Assembly: GCA_024687845.1 (NCBI GenBank)
Contig: JAILEL010000313.1
Location: 1 to 13,392 of the forward strand
Direction of reading: 5' to 3'
Source: Eubacterium sp.
Lineage (GTDB): Bacteria; Bacillota_A; Clostridia; Lachnospirales; Lachnospiraceae
Length of the DNA stretch: 13,392 nt
The notes below the pieces were generated by a model, which saw only the letters and a program-made list of their open reading frames with translations, was not told the DNA's origin and made no database searches. The first letter of the stretch is position 1. Every line of letters begins with the position of its first letter. Both the position numbers and the translations under genes were made by a program. Of the stretch, positions 1 to 6,888 are shown piece after piece.

Positions 1-255
<255 letters not shown>

Positions 256-333
256 TTAATTTCTTGTTTAATAGCCTTTTTTGTTTTATCTGAATTAAGT
301 CGCATTATTTTTTAGCTACACTTTCCAGCATTT

Positions 334-360
334 AAAAAGCCCGGGAAAAGCTTCCCGGGC
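334..360 (-). terminator. Intrinsic terminator read on the minus strand
   Basis: A perfect 9-bp GC-rich stem (GCCCGGGAA at 339-347, TTCCCGGGC at 352-360) has a 4-nt loop. On the minus strand it is followed by TTTTT (338-334). On the plus strand the hairpin is followed by AAATGACT, so it terminates minus-strand RNA only. It lies between the promoter at 552-580 and the coding start at 237, the place expected for an attenuator or for the end of an independent small RNA. Confidence 0.85.
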
Positions 361-393
361 AAATGACTCTGTAGGTTTTTAGCGGCGAATCAA

Positions 394-429
394 TCATTTA
401 ACAAGATAGCACGCAAAAACACCAGCCAT
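394..429 (-). CDS. Possible 11-residue leader peptide
   Basis: Inside the predicted leader RNA an ATG at 429 opens MAGVFACYLVK and stops at TGA (396-394), just before the terminator region. It could be a leader peptide for attenuation upstream of a sulfur-amino-acid gene, since it holds one Cys codon. Against this, no good ribosome site lies close to the ATG (the nearest AGGA is about 18 nt upstream), there is no run of Cys or Met codons, and an 11-codon frame is common by chance. Confidence 0.12.
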   Translation of the reverse strand: MAGVFACYLVK

Positions 430-551
430 TTTTAATGCCCGGAAATCCTGCTTGCAACAACATGCTACAATATTCACATTTGTACTATGATATGAATACA
501 TACTCTTTCGCCTCGTTCTCTAATAGCTTAATTCTATCCTTATGGAACGAT

Positions 552-580
552 ATATTATCATCATTAACCTACCTTGTCAA
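552..580 (-). promoter_or_regulatory. Sigma-A-type promoter, minus strand, for leader/sRNA
   Basis: On the minus strand TTGACA (580-575) is followed by exactly 17 bp and TAATAT (557-552). This is a perfect -35 and a near-perfect -10 at ideal spacing. Transcription is predicted to start near 543 and head toward the trans-sulfuration gene. Confidence 0.8.
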
Positions 581-595
581 TATGTTTTTGTGTGA

Positions 596-730
596 GTTAC
601 TATTCACGGTTTATTGCCTCCGTAAGGAGGCAGTAGAACACCGTCTGCAGATTTTATAAGCTCGCTTAATAAAATCTGCATGACGTGTGTGGAATCAAGA
701 GTGTATTCTGAGTTAACCGTGAATAGTAAC
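596..730. repeat. 135-bp cloverleaf-like inverted-repeat element
   Basis: Perfect 16-bp terminal inverted repeats, GTTACTATTCACGGTT (596-611) and its complement (715-730), enclose further hairpins. One is a 7-bp stem with a GTAA loop (615-621 with 626-632). A second is a 12-bp perfect stem TGCAGATTTTAT (646-657 with 669-680), extended inward by AAG/CTT around a CTCG loop and outward by CGTC/GACG across one bulged base. A third is a weak GAAT/ATTC stem (692-695 with 705-708). The whole folds as a closed multi-branch structure on either strand. It encodes no plausible protein. It sits between the divergent leader promoter and the proC promoter. It resembles a MITE or REP-type dispersed element; a partial copy of its left end recurs at 1809-1827. 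No convincing target duplication longer than TA is visible. Confidence 0.75.
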
Positions 731-766
731 GTTGTTTTCTTTAATGTATATTTATTGAAGGGTTTG

Positions 767-775
767 TGTTATAAT
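767..775 (+). promoter_or_regulatory. Extended -10 promoter of proC
   Basis: TGTTATAAT (767-775) gives a consensus TATAAT with the extended TGn motif immediately before it. The matching -35 region (about 747-752, TATATT) is poor, as is usual for extended -10 promoters. RNA would start near 782, leaving a leader of about 30 nt. Confidence 0.65.
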
Positions 776-802
776 GAATAGTAATTGTAAACTTTTTTAT
801 TT

Positions 803-807
803 GGAGG
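803..807 (+). promoter_or_regulatory. Ribosome binding site that fixes the proC start
   Basis: GGAGG with 5 nt before ATG at 813. The alternative in-frame ATG at 774 lies inside the -10 promoter element and has no ribosome site, so it would add 13 residues not expected in the family. Confidence 0.85.
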
Positions 808-812
808 TTATT

Positions 813-1607
813 ATGAAGTTAGGAATAATTGGTGCAGGAAACATGGCGAGTGCCATTATCGGAGGAATCGTAAAAAAAGGTATCATCCCAGCAAATGAAA
901 TCATCTGCTCTTCCCCTGTGGAAGCTGAAAGAGAGAAGGCTGCAGATGCCTTTGGAATAAATGTAACGGCAAGTAATATAGAGGTTGTTAAAAAGTCAGA
1001 GGTGATTCTCCTTGCAGTTAAGCCTCAGGTAATCCCTGTGGTAGTTGAGGAGATAAAAGAGGATACAGATGATGCCCAGCTGATCATTTCCATAGTTGCT
1101 GGAAAAACTATTAAATGGTTTAACGAGGCATTTGGCAGAAAGATGAAGATTGTCAGAACCATGCCTAATACCCCTGCTCTTGTAGGAGAAGGAATGACAG
1201 GTGTAAGTCCGGCAGAAAGCGTGACGGATGAAGAACTTGAGACAGCTCTCAGAATCCTTTCATCCTTCGGAAACGCAGAAATAGTACCGGAGAAGCTGAT
1301 GGACGCAGTAGTTGCTGTATCAGGAAGTTCACCAGCCTATGTATTTATGATGATAGAAGCCATGGCAGATGGTGCCGTGAAACTCGGAATGCCGAGGGCT
1401 CAGGCATACAAATTCGCTGCTCAGGCTGTACTTGGAAGTGCAAAAATGGTTCTTGAAACAGGAAAACATCCTGGCGAGCTGAAGGATATGGTATGCTCAC
1501 CTGCTGGAACAACAATCGAAGCAGTTCAGTGCCTTGAAGAAGCAGGTTTCAGAGCAAGTCTGATAGATGCTATGGAAGCTGCAGCAGAGGTATCCCGACG
1601 CCTGTAA
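813..1607 (+). CDS. proC: Pyrroline-5-carboxylate reductase
   Basis: A 264-residue protein of normal family length that catalyses the last step of proline synthesis, NAD(P)H-dependent reduction of 1-pyrroline-5-carboxylate to L-proline, in the cytoplasm. The N-terminus MKLGIIGAGNMASAI holds the Rossmann dinucleotide motif (GxGxM, residues 7-11). The middle carries the family block MPNTPALVGEGMTG. The C-terminal dimerisation/catalytic domain shows SGSSPAYVFMMIEAMADGA, then a VLGSAKM segment, HPGELKDMVCSPAGTT and GFRASLIDAMEAA, all diagnostic of ProC. I chose ATG 813 because GGAGG stands 5 nt before it and the protein then starts directly on the first beta strand. The gene appears monocistronic: its own extended -10 promoter lies upstream, and more than 300 bp follow before the next gene. 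No clear intrinsic terminator is visible after the stop. Confidence 0.96.
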   Translation: MKLGIIGAGNMASAIIGGIVKKGIIPANEIICSSPVEAEREKAADAFGINVTASNIEVVKKSEVILLAVKPQVIPVVVEEIKEDTDDAQLIISIVAGKTIKWFNEAFGRKMKIVRTMPNTPALVGEGMTGVSPAESVTDEELETALRILSSFGNAEIVPEKLMDAVVAVSGSSPAYVFMMIEAMADGAVKLGMPRAQAYKFAAQAVLGSAKMVLETGKHPGELKDMVCSPAGTTIEAVQCLEEAGFRASLIDAMEAAAEVSRRL

Positions 1608-1612
1608 CTTTA

Positions 1613-1792
1613 TCGAGGTATTGCCTATGGGAGAAATATTATGATATTCGAACCCGGATTACGAACTATGTAAATAATATGGAAGAAGTAAAATATCTCT
1701 ATATTGTTGCGCCTGGTGATATAAATGCCGATAAAGCTATGTATGAAGACAAAGCTAAATTCAAGGAAAAATATGGTGGAAGTACGAGGTAA
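1613..1792 (+). pseudogene. Decayed reading frame, possible remnant of a lost gene
   Basis: One frame stays open for 59 codons right after proC and stops at TAA 1790-1792. The only ATG in good position is at 1679 (37 residues, beginning MEEVKYLYIVAPGD). No ribosome site is visible at either point. The residue pattern (charged helix, then the hydrophobic strand YLYIVAPGD, then a Lys-rich helix ending KYGG) looks more protein-like than random AT-rich DNA. It could be the tail of a sensor-type domain, but I do not recognise the family. The rest of the gap 1608-1917 holds only repeat fragments and a promoter. Confidence 0.25.
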
Positions 1793-1797
1793 TTACG

Positions 1798-1827
1798 GTA
1801 CTGTTCACGTTATTATTCACGGTTTAT
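1798..1827 (+). repeat. Solo end of the 596-730 repeat element, with internal TTCACG duplication
   Basis: GTTATTATTCACGGTTTAT (1809-1827) matches the left end of the element at 596-614 with one mismatch in 19 bases, then the similarity stops. Just before it GTACTGTTCACG (1798-1809) is a second, looser copy of the same motif, so TTCACG occurs twice 12 bp apart. No partner inverted end is found downstream. It lies 13 bp before the -35 of the next promoter. Confidence 0.6.
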
Positions 1828-1840
1828 GTAAACAAATACA

Positions 1841-1870
1841 TTGACTATATATTGTATTATTGGTTATAAT
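1841..1870 (+). promoter_or_regulatory. Sigma-A-type promoter for the hydrolase/two-component operon
   Basis: TTGACT (1841-1846), an 18-bp spacer and a consensus TATAAT (1865-1870). The predicted RNA start is near 1877, about 40 nt before the TTG start codon at 1918. It is the only strong promoter I see before the run of five genes ending at 6870. Confidence 0.8.
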
Positions 1871-1917
1871 GAATCGTTAGATTCAAAATGAGAAAGTATG
1901 GATAAGAGGATACGGAC

Positions 1918-3186
1918 TTGTATCTTGGAAAGGGTAAAAAAAACAGAATACTGTGCGCAGGGCTGGTCATATGCCTGACCCTATCCATGTCTACAGTTTG
2001 GAACGATATTAGTAATTCAGATGCTGCGATTCAGACAGTTTATGCTGATGAGCTACATGCCGGCTCAGCATCTGCTACCGATGCTTCCAAGGATTCAAAT
2101 GAATCTAATACTTCAGGCAACACTTCTGGTGTATCCTTCGATGCCAAAAAAGAGCAGGAAAATGAAAAAGCTACAGCCAATGCAAACAAGAATACTGCGC
2201 AGCTTCTGGTGGATGATATCAAGAAAGTCAATGACAGGATTGCCGAAACCACTCAGAAGATAGAAGACATCATTTCTGCAATAACGCAGCTGGACGGGCA
2301 GATATCTGAATCAGAACGTGCTCTGATAGAAGCAGAGGACAATATAAAAGAGGCGAGATTTGAACTTGGAGATTCCTTAAAGCTCATGTATGAATCTTCA
2401 GAAGGAGATGACCTGCTATCTGCTCTTATGAGAGCAGATGATGAGGTGGATCTGCTTAACCGTGGTGAGTACATTTCAGATTTTAATAAATATGTAAATG
2501 GAAAAATATCCGATCTGCAGAGGCTCATGAATGAGCAGGAAGAAAAAACTGAAGAACTCATTAATCTTCGCAATGACAGAGAAGAAGAACTTATTAAATA
2601 CGAAGAAAGAAAGACAGAACTTAGCCAGGAGATGAAGGAACTATCATCTCTTATGGAGGATGCTAAGAAAAAGGCCGAAGATGCTGAAACTCTTGCAAAG
2701 GAGCTTGCGACAGAGGTGGCGGCACTTGAGGCAAAGGAAAGAGAAGTTTTGGGAAATCGTAAATACTCTGGCGAAAGCAGTAAAGTTGTTTACGATGGTG
2801 ACGGAACAGATTATTATTATGTGAATGCATATCCTTATACGGATGAGGACGTGCAGATTCTGGCTGCAATTATCCAGGCTGAGGCCGGGGGGACCAGCTA
2901 TCCGGGTATGATAGCAGTTGGAAGTGTTGTAATGAACAGGGTGGAGAATGCTGGATTTCCGAATACAGTTGCAGGAGTTATATATGATCCGTACCAGTTT
3001 GAACCTGTTCAGATAGGAACATTTGCAGTGATACTGGCAGAGGGACCAGTGGCTGCATGTTATCAGGCGGCACAGGAGGTTTTGGAGGGCAAGAGAAATG
3101 TTCCGAACCTCTATTTTAAGGCTGCATGGTATGCGGAACAAAATGGAATTAGTGGGGTTAATATTGGAGGGAATGTCTTCCATTAG
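1918..3186 (+). CDS. Secreted coiled-coil cell-wall hydrolase, SleB (Hydrolase_2) type
   Basis: A 422-residue exported protein. The N-terminus (GKGKKNR followed by a hydrophobic stretch, about residues 11-28) is a Sec signal peptide, with a likely cut after VYA near residue 43. A Ser/Asn/Thr/Ala-rich linker leads to a long Glu/Lys-rich coiled coil (about 80-285) like the N-terminal regulatory coil of PcsB/CwlO-type wall hydrolases. The C-terminal 110 residues match the SleB/CwlJ hydrolase family, with IIQAEAGG (putative catalytic Glu322), GMIAVGSVVMNRV, an IYDPYQFEPV block and a final IGGNVFH. SleB enzymes cleave peptidoglycan glycan strands as lytic transglycosylases. Translation starts at TTG: AAGAGGA lies about 8 nt upstream, and the nearest in-frame ATG (1888) meets a stop after five codons. 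It heads the operon with the two-component genes and precedes the T4SS block, so a VirB1-like role is plausible but inferred; a general cell-division or wall-remodelling role is the alternative. Confidence 0.85.
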   Translation: MYLGKGKKNRILCAGLVICLTLSMSTVWNDISNSDAAIQTVYADELHAGSASATDASKDSNESNTSGNTSGVSFDAKKEQENEKATANANKNTAQLLVDDIKKVNDRIAETTQKIEDIISAITQLDGQISESERALIEAEDNIKEARFELGDSLKLMYESSEGDDLLSALMRADDEVDLLNRGEYISDFNKYVNGKISDLQRLMNEQEEKTEELINLRNDREEELIKYEERKTELSQEMKELSSLMEDAKKKAEDAETLAKELATEVAALEAKEREVLGNRKYSGESSKVVYDGDGTDYYYVNAYPYTDEDVQILAAIIQAEAGGTSYPGMIAVGSVVMNRVENAGFPNTVAGVIYDPYQFEPVQIGTFAVILAEGPVAACYQAAQEVLEGKRNVPNLYFKAAWYAEQNGISGVNIGGNVFH

Positions 3187-3203
3187 AATTGAGTTAGGAA
3201 ATA

Positions 3204-3983
3204 ATGAATAATTATACTTTTTTAATACTTATATATTTTTCTGTATTTTTACAGCTGATAGGACTAGTATTTGCGATTATTATAGATCCATATATGAATA
3301 ATAAACATAGAGTAGTTATATTGGTAAACTGCTTTCTAACAACCATTCTGATCATTCAGAATTATTTGGATTATTATTTCGGTTTATTTGAATCTACATA
3401 TTTTGCAAGGCTTATAACAGGAATAATCGGATATTCCATAAGACCTATTATTATAGTTATGTGGTTATATCTCATACGTAAGAAGCAGAAGCTTATTTTC
3501 TCATGGGCGCTTGCAATAATAAATGTATTAATACATTTGACAGCTCTTTTTACAAACGTATGTTTTACTATAACTAAGGAAAATCACTTTCAAAGAGGAC
3601 CGCTTGGCTATTCGTGCCACGTGATCAGTGCTATTCTGTTGTTTTATCTGTTATGGTTATCAACTGATATGTATACTGACTTACTGGATAAAAAGATGAT
3701 TGTATCTGGTGGAGCTTCGGAATCAGGAACTGCTAAAGGGGCGAGTGAACAGATAAAACAGGATTTTAGGAAGTACAAATACGGTCTTGAAAGTCTTATC
3801 CCAAGCTGGTGCATGTTTGTGATAGTGATTTCAGTTGTATTGGATTCAAAAATATTGCTCACAGAAGCACCGATAGTTTTTCTGACGGTTGCTATTGTGA
3901 ACAGTAATCTTTTCTATTATATATGGATTCATCTGGCACTTGTTCTTGAACATCAAAGCAAGCAGTCTCTGAAAACAGATTAA
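3204..3983 (+). CDS. Seven-TM membrane protein of unknown function
   Basis: A 259-residue integral membrane protein with about seven hydrophobic spans (roughly 5-27, 36-57, 68-91, 97-119, 137-158, 199-217, 222-248). A hydrophilic loop rich in Gly, Ser, Lys and Glu (about 162-198) separates spans 5 and 6. There is no kinase, GGDEF or transporter motif. The segment GYSIRPIIIVMWLYLIRKK resembles the membrane part of some clostridial sensor proteins with cytoplasmic signalling domains, but here no such domain follows. The ATG has AGGAAATA just upstream and lies 17 nt after the hydrolase stop, so the gene is in the same operon. The response regulator follows after 68 bp. I infer an accessory membrane sensor or partner of the kinase at 5659; a peptide or small-molecule exporter role cannot be excluded. 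Confidence 0.7.
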   Translation: MNNYTFLILIYFSVFLQLIGLVFAIIIDPYMNNKHRVVILVNCFLTTILIIQNYLDYYFGLFESTYFARLITGIIGYSIRPIIIVMWLYLIRKKQKLIFSWALAIINVLIHLTALFTNVCFTITKENHFQRGPLGYSCHVISAILLFYLLWLSTDMYTDLLDKKMIVSGGASESGTAKGASEQIKQDFRKYKYGLESLIPSWCMFVIVISVVLDSKILLTEAPIVFLTVAIVNSNLFYYIWIHLALVLEHQSKQSLKTD

Positions 3984-4051
3984 ATAGCTTTATAGAAAGG
4001 GATTCAAAATAACAAGGTATTATCGTGGACTAATCAAATCGGAGGTGCAGT

Positions 4052-4846
4052 ATGATAACAATTTCTGTTGATGATCAACCTATGGTTTCTGATGAAATAG
4101 TTAAGATAATGGGCGAGATTGATCCTCAGGGGACACACAGTGGATTCTCTGATATCAAAGAGGCACTTAAATATGTTGGAGAAGCAAAGCCTGATGTTGC
4201 CTGGCTGGATATAGAAATGCCTGGAATGTCAGGGCTTGAGCTTTCCATGGAAGTTAAGAAATTGTCACCGCTGACCAATATTGTTTTTGTGACAGGACAT
4301 GAGAAGTTCGCGTATCAGTCTTTCCAGCTGCATGCAAGTGGATTCGTACTGAAACCTATTACAAAAGAAGCACTTCTGAGAGAGTTGGATAATCTTCGTA
4401 ACCCTGTTGAAATACAAAGAAACGGAATCATCCGGGTTCAGTGCTTTGGTAATTTTGAAGTCTTTGATAAGGATGACCATCCTGTTAAGTTTAAAAGAAG
4501 CAGAAGTAAAGAAATCTTTGCATATCTGATAGATAGACGTGGAGCGCTCTGCTCAGTGGGAGAGCTTTGCGGAGTTATATTTGAAGATAGAGAAGAAGAC
4601 AGAAATCTGAAAAAACAGATGAGAGTTTTTATAGCAAGTCTTCGTGAAGACCTTTCCAAGATTGGTGCTGAAAAGGTGCTTATAAAAGGCTGGAATGCCT
4701 ATGGAGTTGATCTTTCACTTATTGACTGTGATTATATGGATTATCTCAAGGGCGACAGCGTAGCTGTTAACTCTTTTATGGGAGAATATATGCTACAGTA
4801 TTCCTGGTCTGAAATGACTCTTGGAGAGTTGATCATGAAACCGTAA
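4052..4846 (+). CDS. Response regulator, REC plus SARP/BTAD-like winged-helix output
   Basis: A 264-residue cytoplasmic DNA-binding regulator. Residues 1-115 form a receiver domain with the acidic pair D7-D8, the phospho-acceptor D53 in WLDIEMPGMSG, T81 in FVTGH and K101 in VLKPI, so all key residues are present. Residues about 126-212 form an OmpR-like winged helix starting VQCFGNFEVF and running through FKRSRSKEIFAYLIDRRG to a YGVDLS strand. The last 50 residues (DCDYMDYL then FMGEYMLQYSWSE) match the start of a BTAD domain, so the output resembles a shortened SARP activator rather than a LytTR domain. GGAGGT sits at the right distance before ATG 4052. The kinase partner is most likely the product of 5659-6870. 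SARP-type activators bind tandem direct repeats about 11 bp apart near -35; such a pair occurs at 6928-6944 before the pilin gene. Confidence 0.88.
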   Translation: MITISVDDQPMVSDEIVKIMGEIDPQGTHSGFSDIKEALKYVGEAKPDVAWLDIEMPGMSGLELSMEVKKLSPLTNIVFVTGHEKFAYQSFQLHASGFVLKPITKEALLRELDNLRNPVEIQRNGIIRVQCFGNFEVFDKDDHPVKFKRSRSKEIFAYLIDRRGALCSVGELCGVIFEDREEDRNLKKQMRVFIASLREDLSKIGAEKVLIKGWNAYGVDLSLIDCDYMDYLKGDSVAVNSFMGEYMLQYSWSEMTLGELIMKP

Positions 4847-4884
4847 CTTTTTTACCAGAAAGAAAAAATGGGAAAGGAATCTGT

Positions 4885-5577
4885 ATGAATAGAAATGACG
4901 AAACCACTCTTCGCTTTTTCCCATATATGATTTTTGCTATGTTTGTTTCTATCATGATAAGCATGCTGGTACCTATTGTCCGGATTTTTACTATGGGCAG
5001 TATGGCTGATATAGATATGTATCACATGAATGATAACCTATATATGATGTGTTATTTCATTATCTATTTTTCAGTGGTATGGATTTTTTCCTGTCTATAT
5101 CATATGTCGAACATCTCTAAATGGTTCAATTATGGATGTATTATGATGATAGCTTTTATCATTTCCGAATCAGCAAGTTATTTCATGGAATGGATTGATA
5201 ATCTGATGGGAGATCCGAAGATAGTTCATGTAATAATGTATATAGTCCGTTTTGCTCCAACGATAAGCATTATGCTTATGCTTACATTTATAATTTATGG
5301 TGCATCTGTATTGTATGTACAGATGGGGAAAAAAAAGGATGGGGTTTTCTGCAAAAAACTCGTGGTCTTCTGGGTTGCTGCATTTGCAACACAGATTCTA
5401 CTGAATATTGTTCTCAAAATAGACGACAGCAATGCACAGATATCCATACTGGGGATGATATTTACGGGAATTGTTTATATATATAATTTCGTTATTATGA
5501 TAGTAATGTATATAACCATAAAAAAATTCTGCTACGATTATTATATTTATTCATATAACAGCAGACTTGCAGCTTAG
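4885..5577 (+). CDS. Six-TM membrane protein of unknown function
   Basis: A 230-residue very hydrophobic protein, rich in Met, Ile and Tyr, with about six spans (roughly 12-36, 50-72, 82-102, 116-146, 157-178, 187-212). A short basic loop (KKKDGVFCKK, about 149-158) is probably cytoplasmic, and the C-terminus is short. No enzyme or transport motif is recognisable. A GGGAAAGGA ribosome site precedes the ATG. It lies 38 bp after the response-regulator gene and 81 bp before the kinase, all in the same direction. It pairs in style with the 7-TM protein at 3204, so each signalling gene has a membrane protein next to it. I infer a sensory or accessory role; I do not recognise the family. Confidence 0.68.
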   Translation: MNRNDETTLRFFPYMIFAMFVSIMISMLVPIVRIFTMGSMADIDMYHMNDNLYMMCYFIIYFSVVWIFSCLYHMSNISKWFNYGCIMMIAFIISESASYFMEWIDNLMGDPKIVHVIMYIVRFAPTISIMLMLTFIIYGASVLYVQMGKKKDGVFCKKLVVFWVAAFATQILLNIVLKIDDSNAQISILGMIFTGIVYIYNFVIMIVMYITIKKFCYDYYIYSYNSRLAA

Positions 5578-5580
5578 CAA

Positions 5581-5634
5581 ATGTTACCTGCTCCAATGGT
5601 CTGACTGGTTGGTTACTCTCGGATAGCAGAACAT
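5581..5634. repeat. Imperfect inverted repeat before the kinase gene
   Basis: ATGTT (5581-5585) plus CTGCT (5588-5592) pair with AGCAG (5625-5629) plus AACAT (5630-5634) across a 2-nt bulge, with a 32-nt loop that can form a CCAA/TTGG stem. It occupies the 81-bp gap between the 6-TM gene and the kinase gene. No T-run follows, so it is not a terminator. It may be an mRNA structure that tunes kinase translation, or chance. Confidence 0.3.
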
Positions 5635-5658
5635 GACAGGTATGGAGACGAGATAGAT

Positions 5659-6870
5659 ATGCCAGAGAAATCATATATTTTTCCGACTGACATAGTCATC
5701 GAAATGATAAATCAGTCATCAGTTCTTATATCGATGGTTCTAATGATTCTGGTTTTAATTGTTGCATTTCAGATAAAAATTCGTAATCAGAGAATCAGGT
5801 ATTTCCTTGTAAGTATAGCTATAAATCTTGGCGGGATGATGTTTCAGCTTGCGGGTTATATGTCAAATGCATATGCTTTTTACTCGCTAGTAATGCCGGC
5901 GTTTACCCTCTATTTTCTGGAAACTGAAAGAGACGAGGGAGAAGGATGGGACGGAGTATTCTGGATGTCCTTTCAGACACTTGCATCTGTTCTCATTATT
6001 ATAATGGTAGTTGCATCAGGTGGTACTTTCTTAATAGGTATATCATTTTTGTTTCAGTATGTTGCAGTACTTTTTATGCTGCTCATTTCATCGAAAAAAA
6101 TTAGTGCCTGTATAGGATTTATGATAGGAATTGTTTTTCCAATCTCAGCTTCATATGCAGGAATGATAGTCAGAGGATTATATACACATGGATTCGGACT
6201 TACGATGCTCCTTCTGATTGTATTATTCGGCTATCAGTCTGATATGGAACAGGAACTCCTGAGCAAAAGGGTAGAACTGTCTGAGAATAAGGTATCGCTC
6301 CTTATGGAACAGATACATCCACATTTTATATATAATGCACTTCAGCAGATTGCGCTTCTATCTGATGAGGATGCTACAAAGGTCAAGCCGGCTATCTTGA
6401 GTTTTTCGGCTTACCTGAGAAAAAACTTTGAAGCGCTGACCAATGAGAAAATGATTCCTTTTGAGGTTGAGATGGAACATGTGGACGCATATGTTGAATT
6501 GTCCCAGGTGCTTCCTTCAAGACATTTCGTATTAAAGAAGGATTTTCATATAACAGATTTCTACATTCCTGCACTCACAATACAGCCTCTTGTGGAAAAT
6601 GCAATCTACTATGGCATTGGTATGAGTGAAGAAGGGGATGAGATCCGGTTAGAAACAAAGGAAGAAAATGGGTTTGTTGTGATTACAGTTTCTGACGATG
6701 GTCACGGTGGAAAAACTGAACTTCCGACCCAGAAAAAGCATAAAAGTGTTGGCACAAAAAATGTAAAAACCAGGCTGGCTTTGCTCTGTGAAGGCGAACT
6801 TTCCATAGAAAAATCAGAAAATGGAACAAGTTCTATAATAAAAATACCAGCAAAGAATGTAGTAAAATAG
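5659..6870 (+). CDS. Membrane sensor histidine kinase, LytS-type (His_kinase plus HATPase)
   Basis: A 403-residue kinase. The N-terminal half (about 20-190) is a membrane sensor with about six spans and no large extracellular domain. A short helix (residues 192-217) leads to the H-box QIHPHFIYNALQQI, where H222 is the likely phospho-accepting His (the family motif is QxNPHFLYN; here Asn is replaced by His220). The ATP-binding domain carries the N-box PLVENAIYYGI (N314), the G1 box VSDDGHGG (D347) and the G2-type VGTKNVKTRL (about 364-373). It should phosphorylate the response regulator at 4052, which is encoded two genes upstream in the same operon. The ligand is unknown; few-loop sensors of this type usually sense membrane-associated or peptide signals. 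GGAGA lies 11 nt before the ATG. The gene ends 164 bp before the pilin start. Confidence 0.9.
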   Translation: MPEKSYIFPTDIVIEMINQSSVLISMVLMILVLIVAFQIKIRNQRIRYFLVSIAINLGGMMFQLAGYMSNAYAFYSLVMPAFTLYFLETERDEGEGWDGVFWMSFQTLASVLIIIMVVASGGTFLIGISFLFQYVAVLFMLLISSKKISACIGFMIGIVFPISASYAGMIVRGLYTHGFGLTMLLLIVLFGYQSDMEQELLSKRVELSENKVSLLMEQIHPHFIYNALQQIALLSDEDATKVKPAILSFSAYLRKNFEALTNEKMIPFEVEMEHVDAYVELSQVLPSRHFVLKKDFHITDFYIPALTIQPLVENAIYYGIGMSEEGDEIRLETKEENGFVVITVSDDGHGGKTELPTQKKHKSVGTKNVKTRLALLCEGELSIEKSENGTSSIIKIPAKNVVK

Positions 6871-6888
6871 CCATTTCTAAGGCATTCG

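Larger units (their letters stand above)
334..543 (-). ncRNA. Candidate leader RNA or small RNA upstream of the trans-sulfuration gene
   Basis: A near-consensus minus-strand promoter (552-580) should start RNA near 543, and a strong minus-strand terminator ends at 334. That defines a transcript of about 210 nt, placed 97 bp before the start codon of the trans-sulfuration gene. The unit could be an attenuated 5' leader (riboswitch-like) or a free-standing small RNA. Within it GGCGAA (512-507) can pair with TTCGCC (389-384), and AAATGA can pair with TCATTT just before the terminator. I looked for SAM-I (S-box), T-box, M-box, lysine and tmRNA signatures by eye and recognised none. Boundaries are predicted from promoter and terminator only. 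Confidence 0.42.

Noticed and set aside
339..360. Hairpin as a plus-strand terminator
   Set aside because: No T-run follows on the plus strand; only the minus-strand reading has TTTTT.
435..659. 74-codon plus-strand frame in the proC upstream region
   Set aside because: It runs antisense through the predicted leader RNA and into the hairpins of the repeat element, has no ribosome site, and its translation has no protein-like pattern.
774..812. Upstream in-frame ATG for proC
   Set aside because: The codon lies in the TATAAT element, so it would not be on the mRNA; GGAGG before 813 and family length favour the later start.
2644..3183. 179-codon minus-strand frame over the hydrolase C-terminus
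   Set aside because: It is antisense to a well-conserved SleB-type domain and has no ribosome site or recognisable motif.
1879..4010. GATTCAAAAT shared before the hydrolase gene (near 1880) and before the regulator gene (4001-4010)
   Set aside because: It is AT-rich, ten bases only, and placed differently relative to promoter and start codon; likely chance.
4018..4023. TATTAT as a separate promoter for the response regulator
   Set aside because: No -35 or extended -10 element accompanies it, and the gap is a short intra-operon one.
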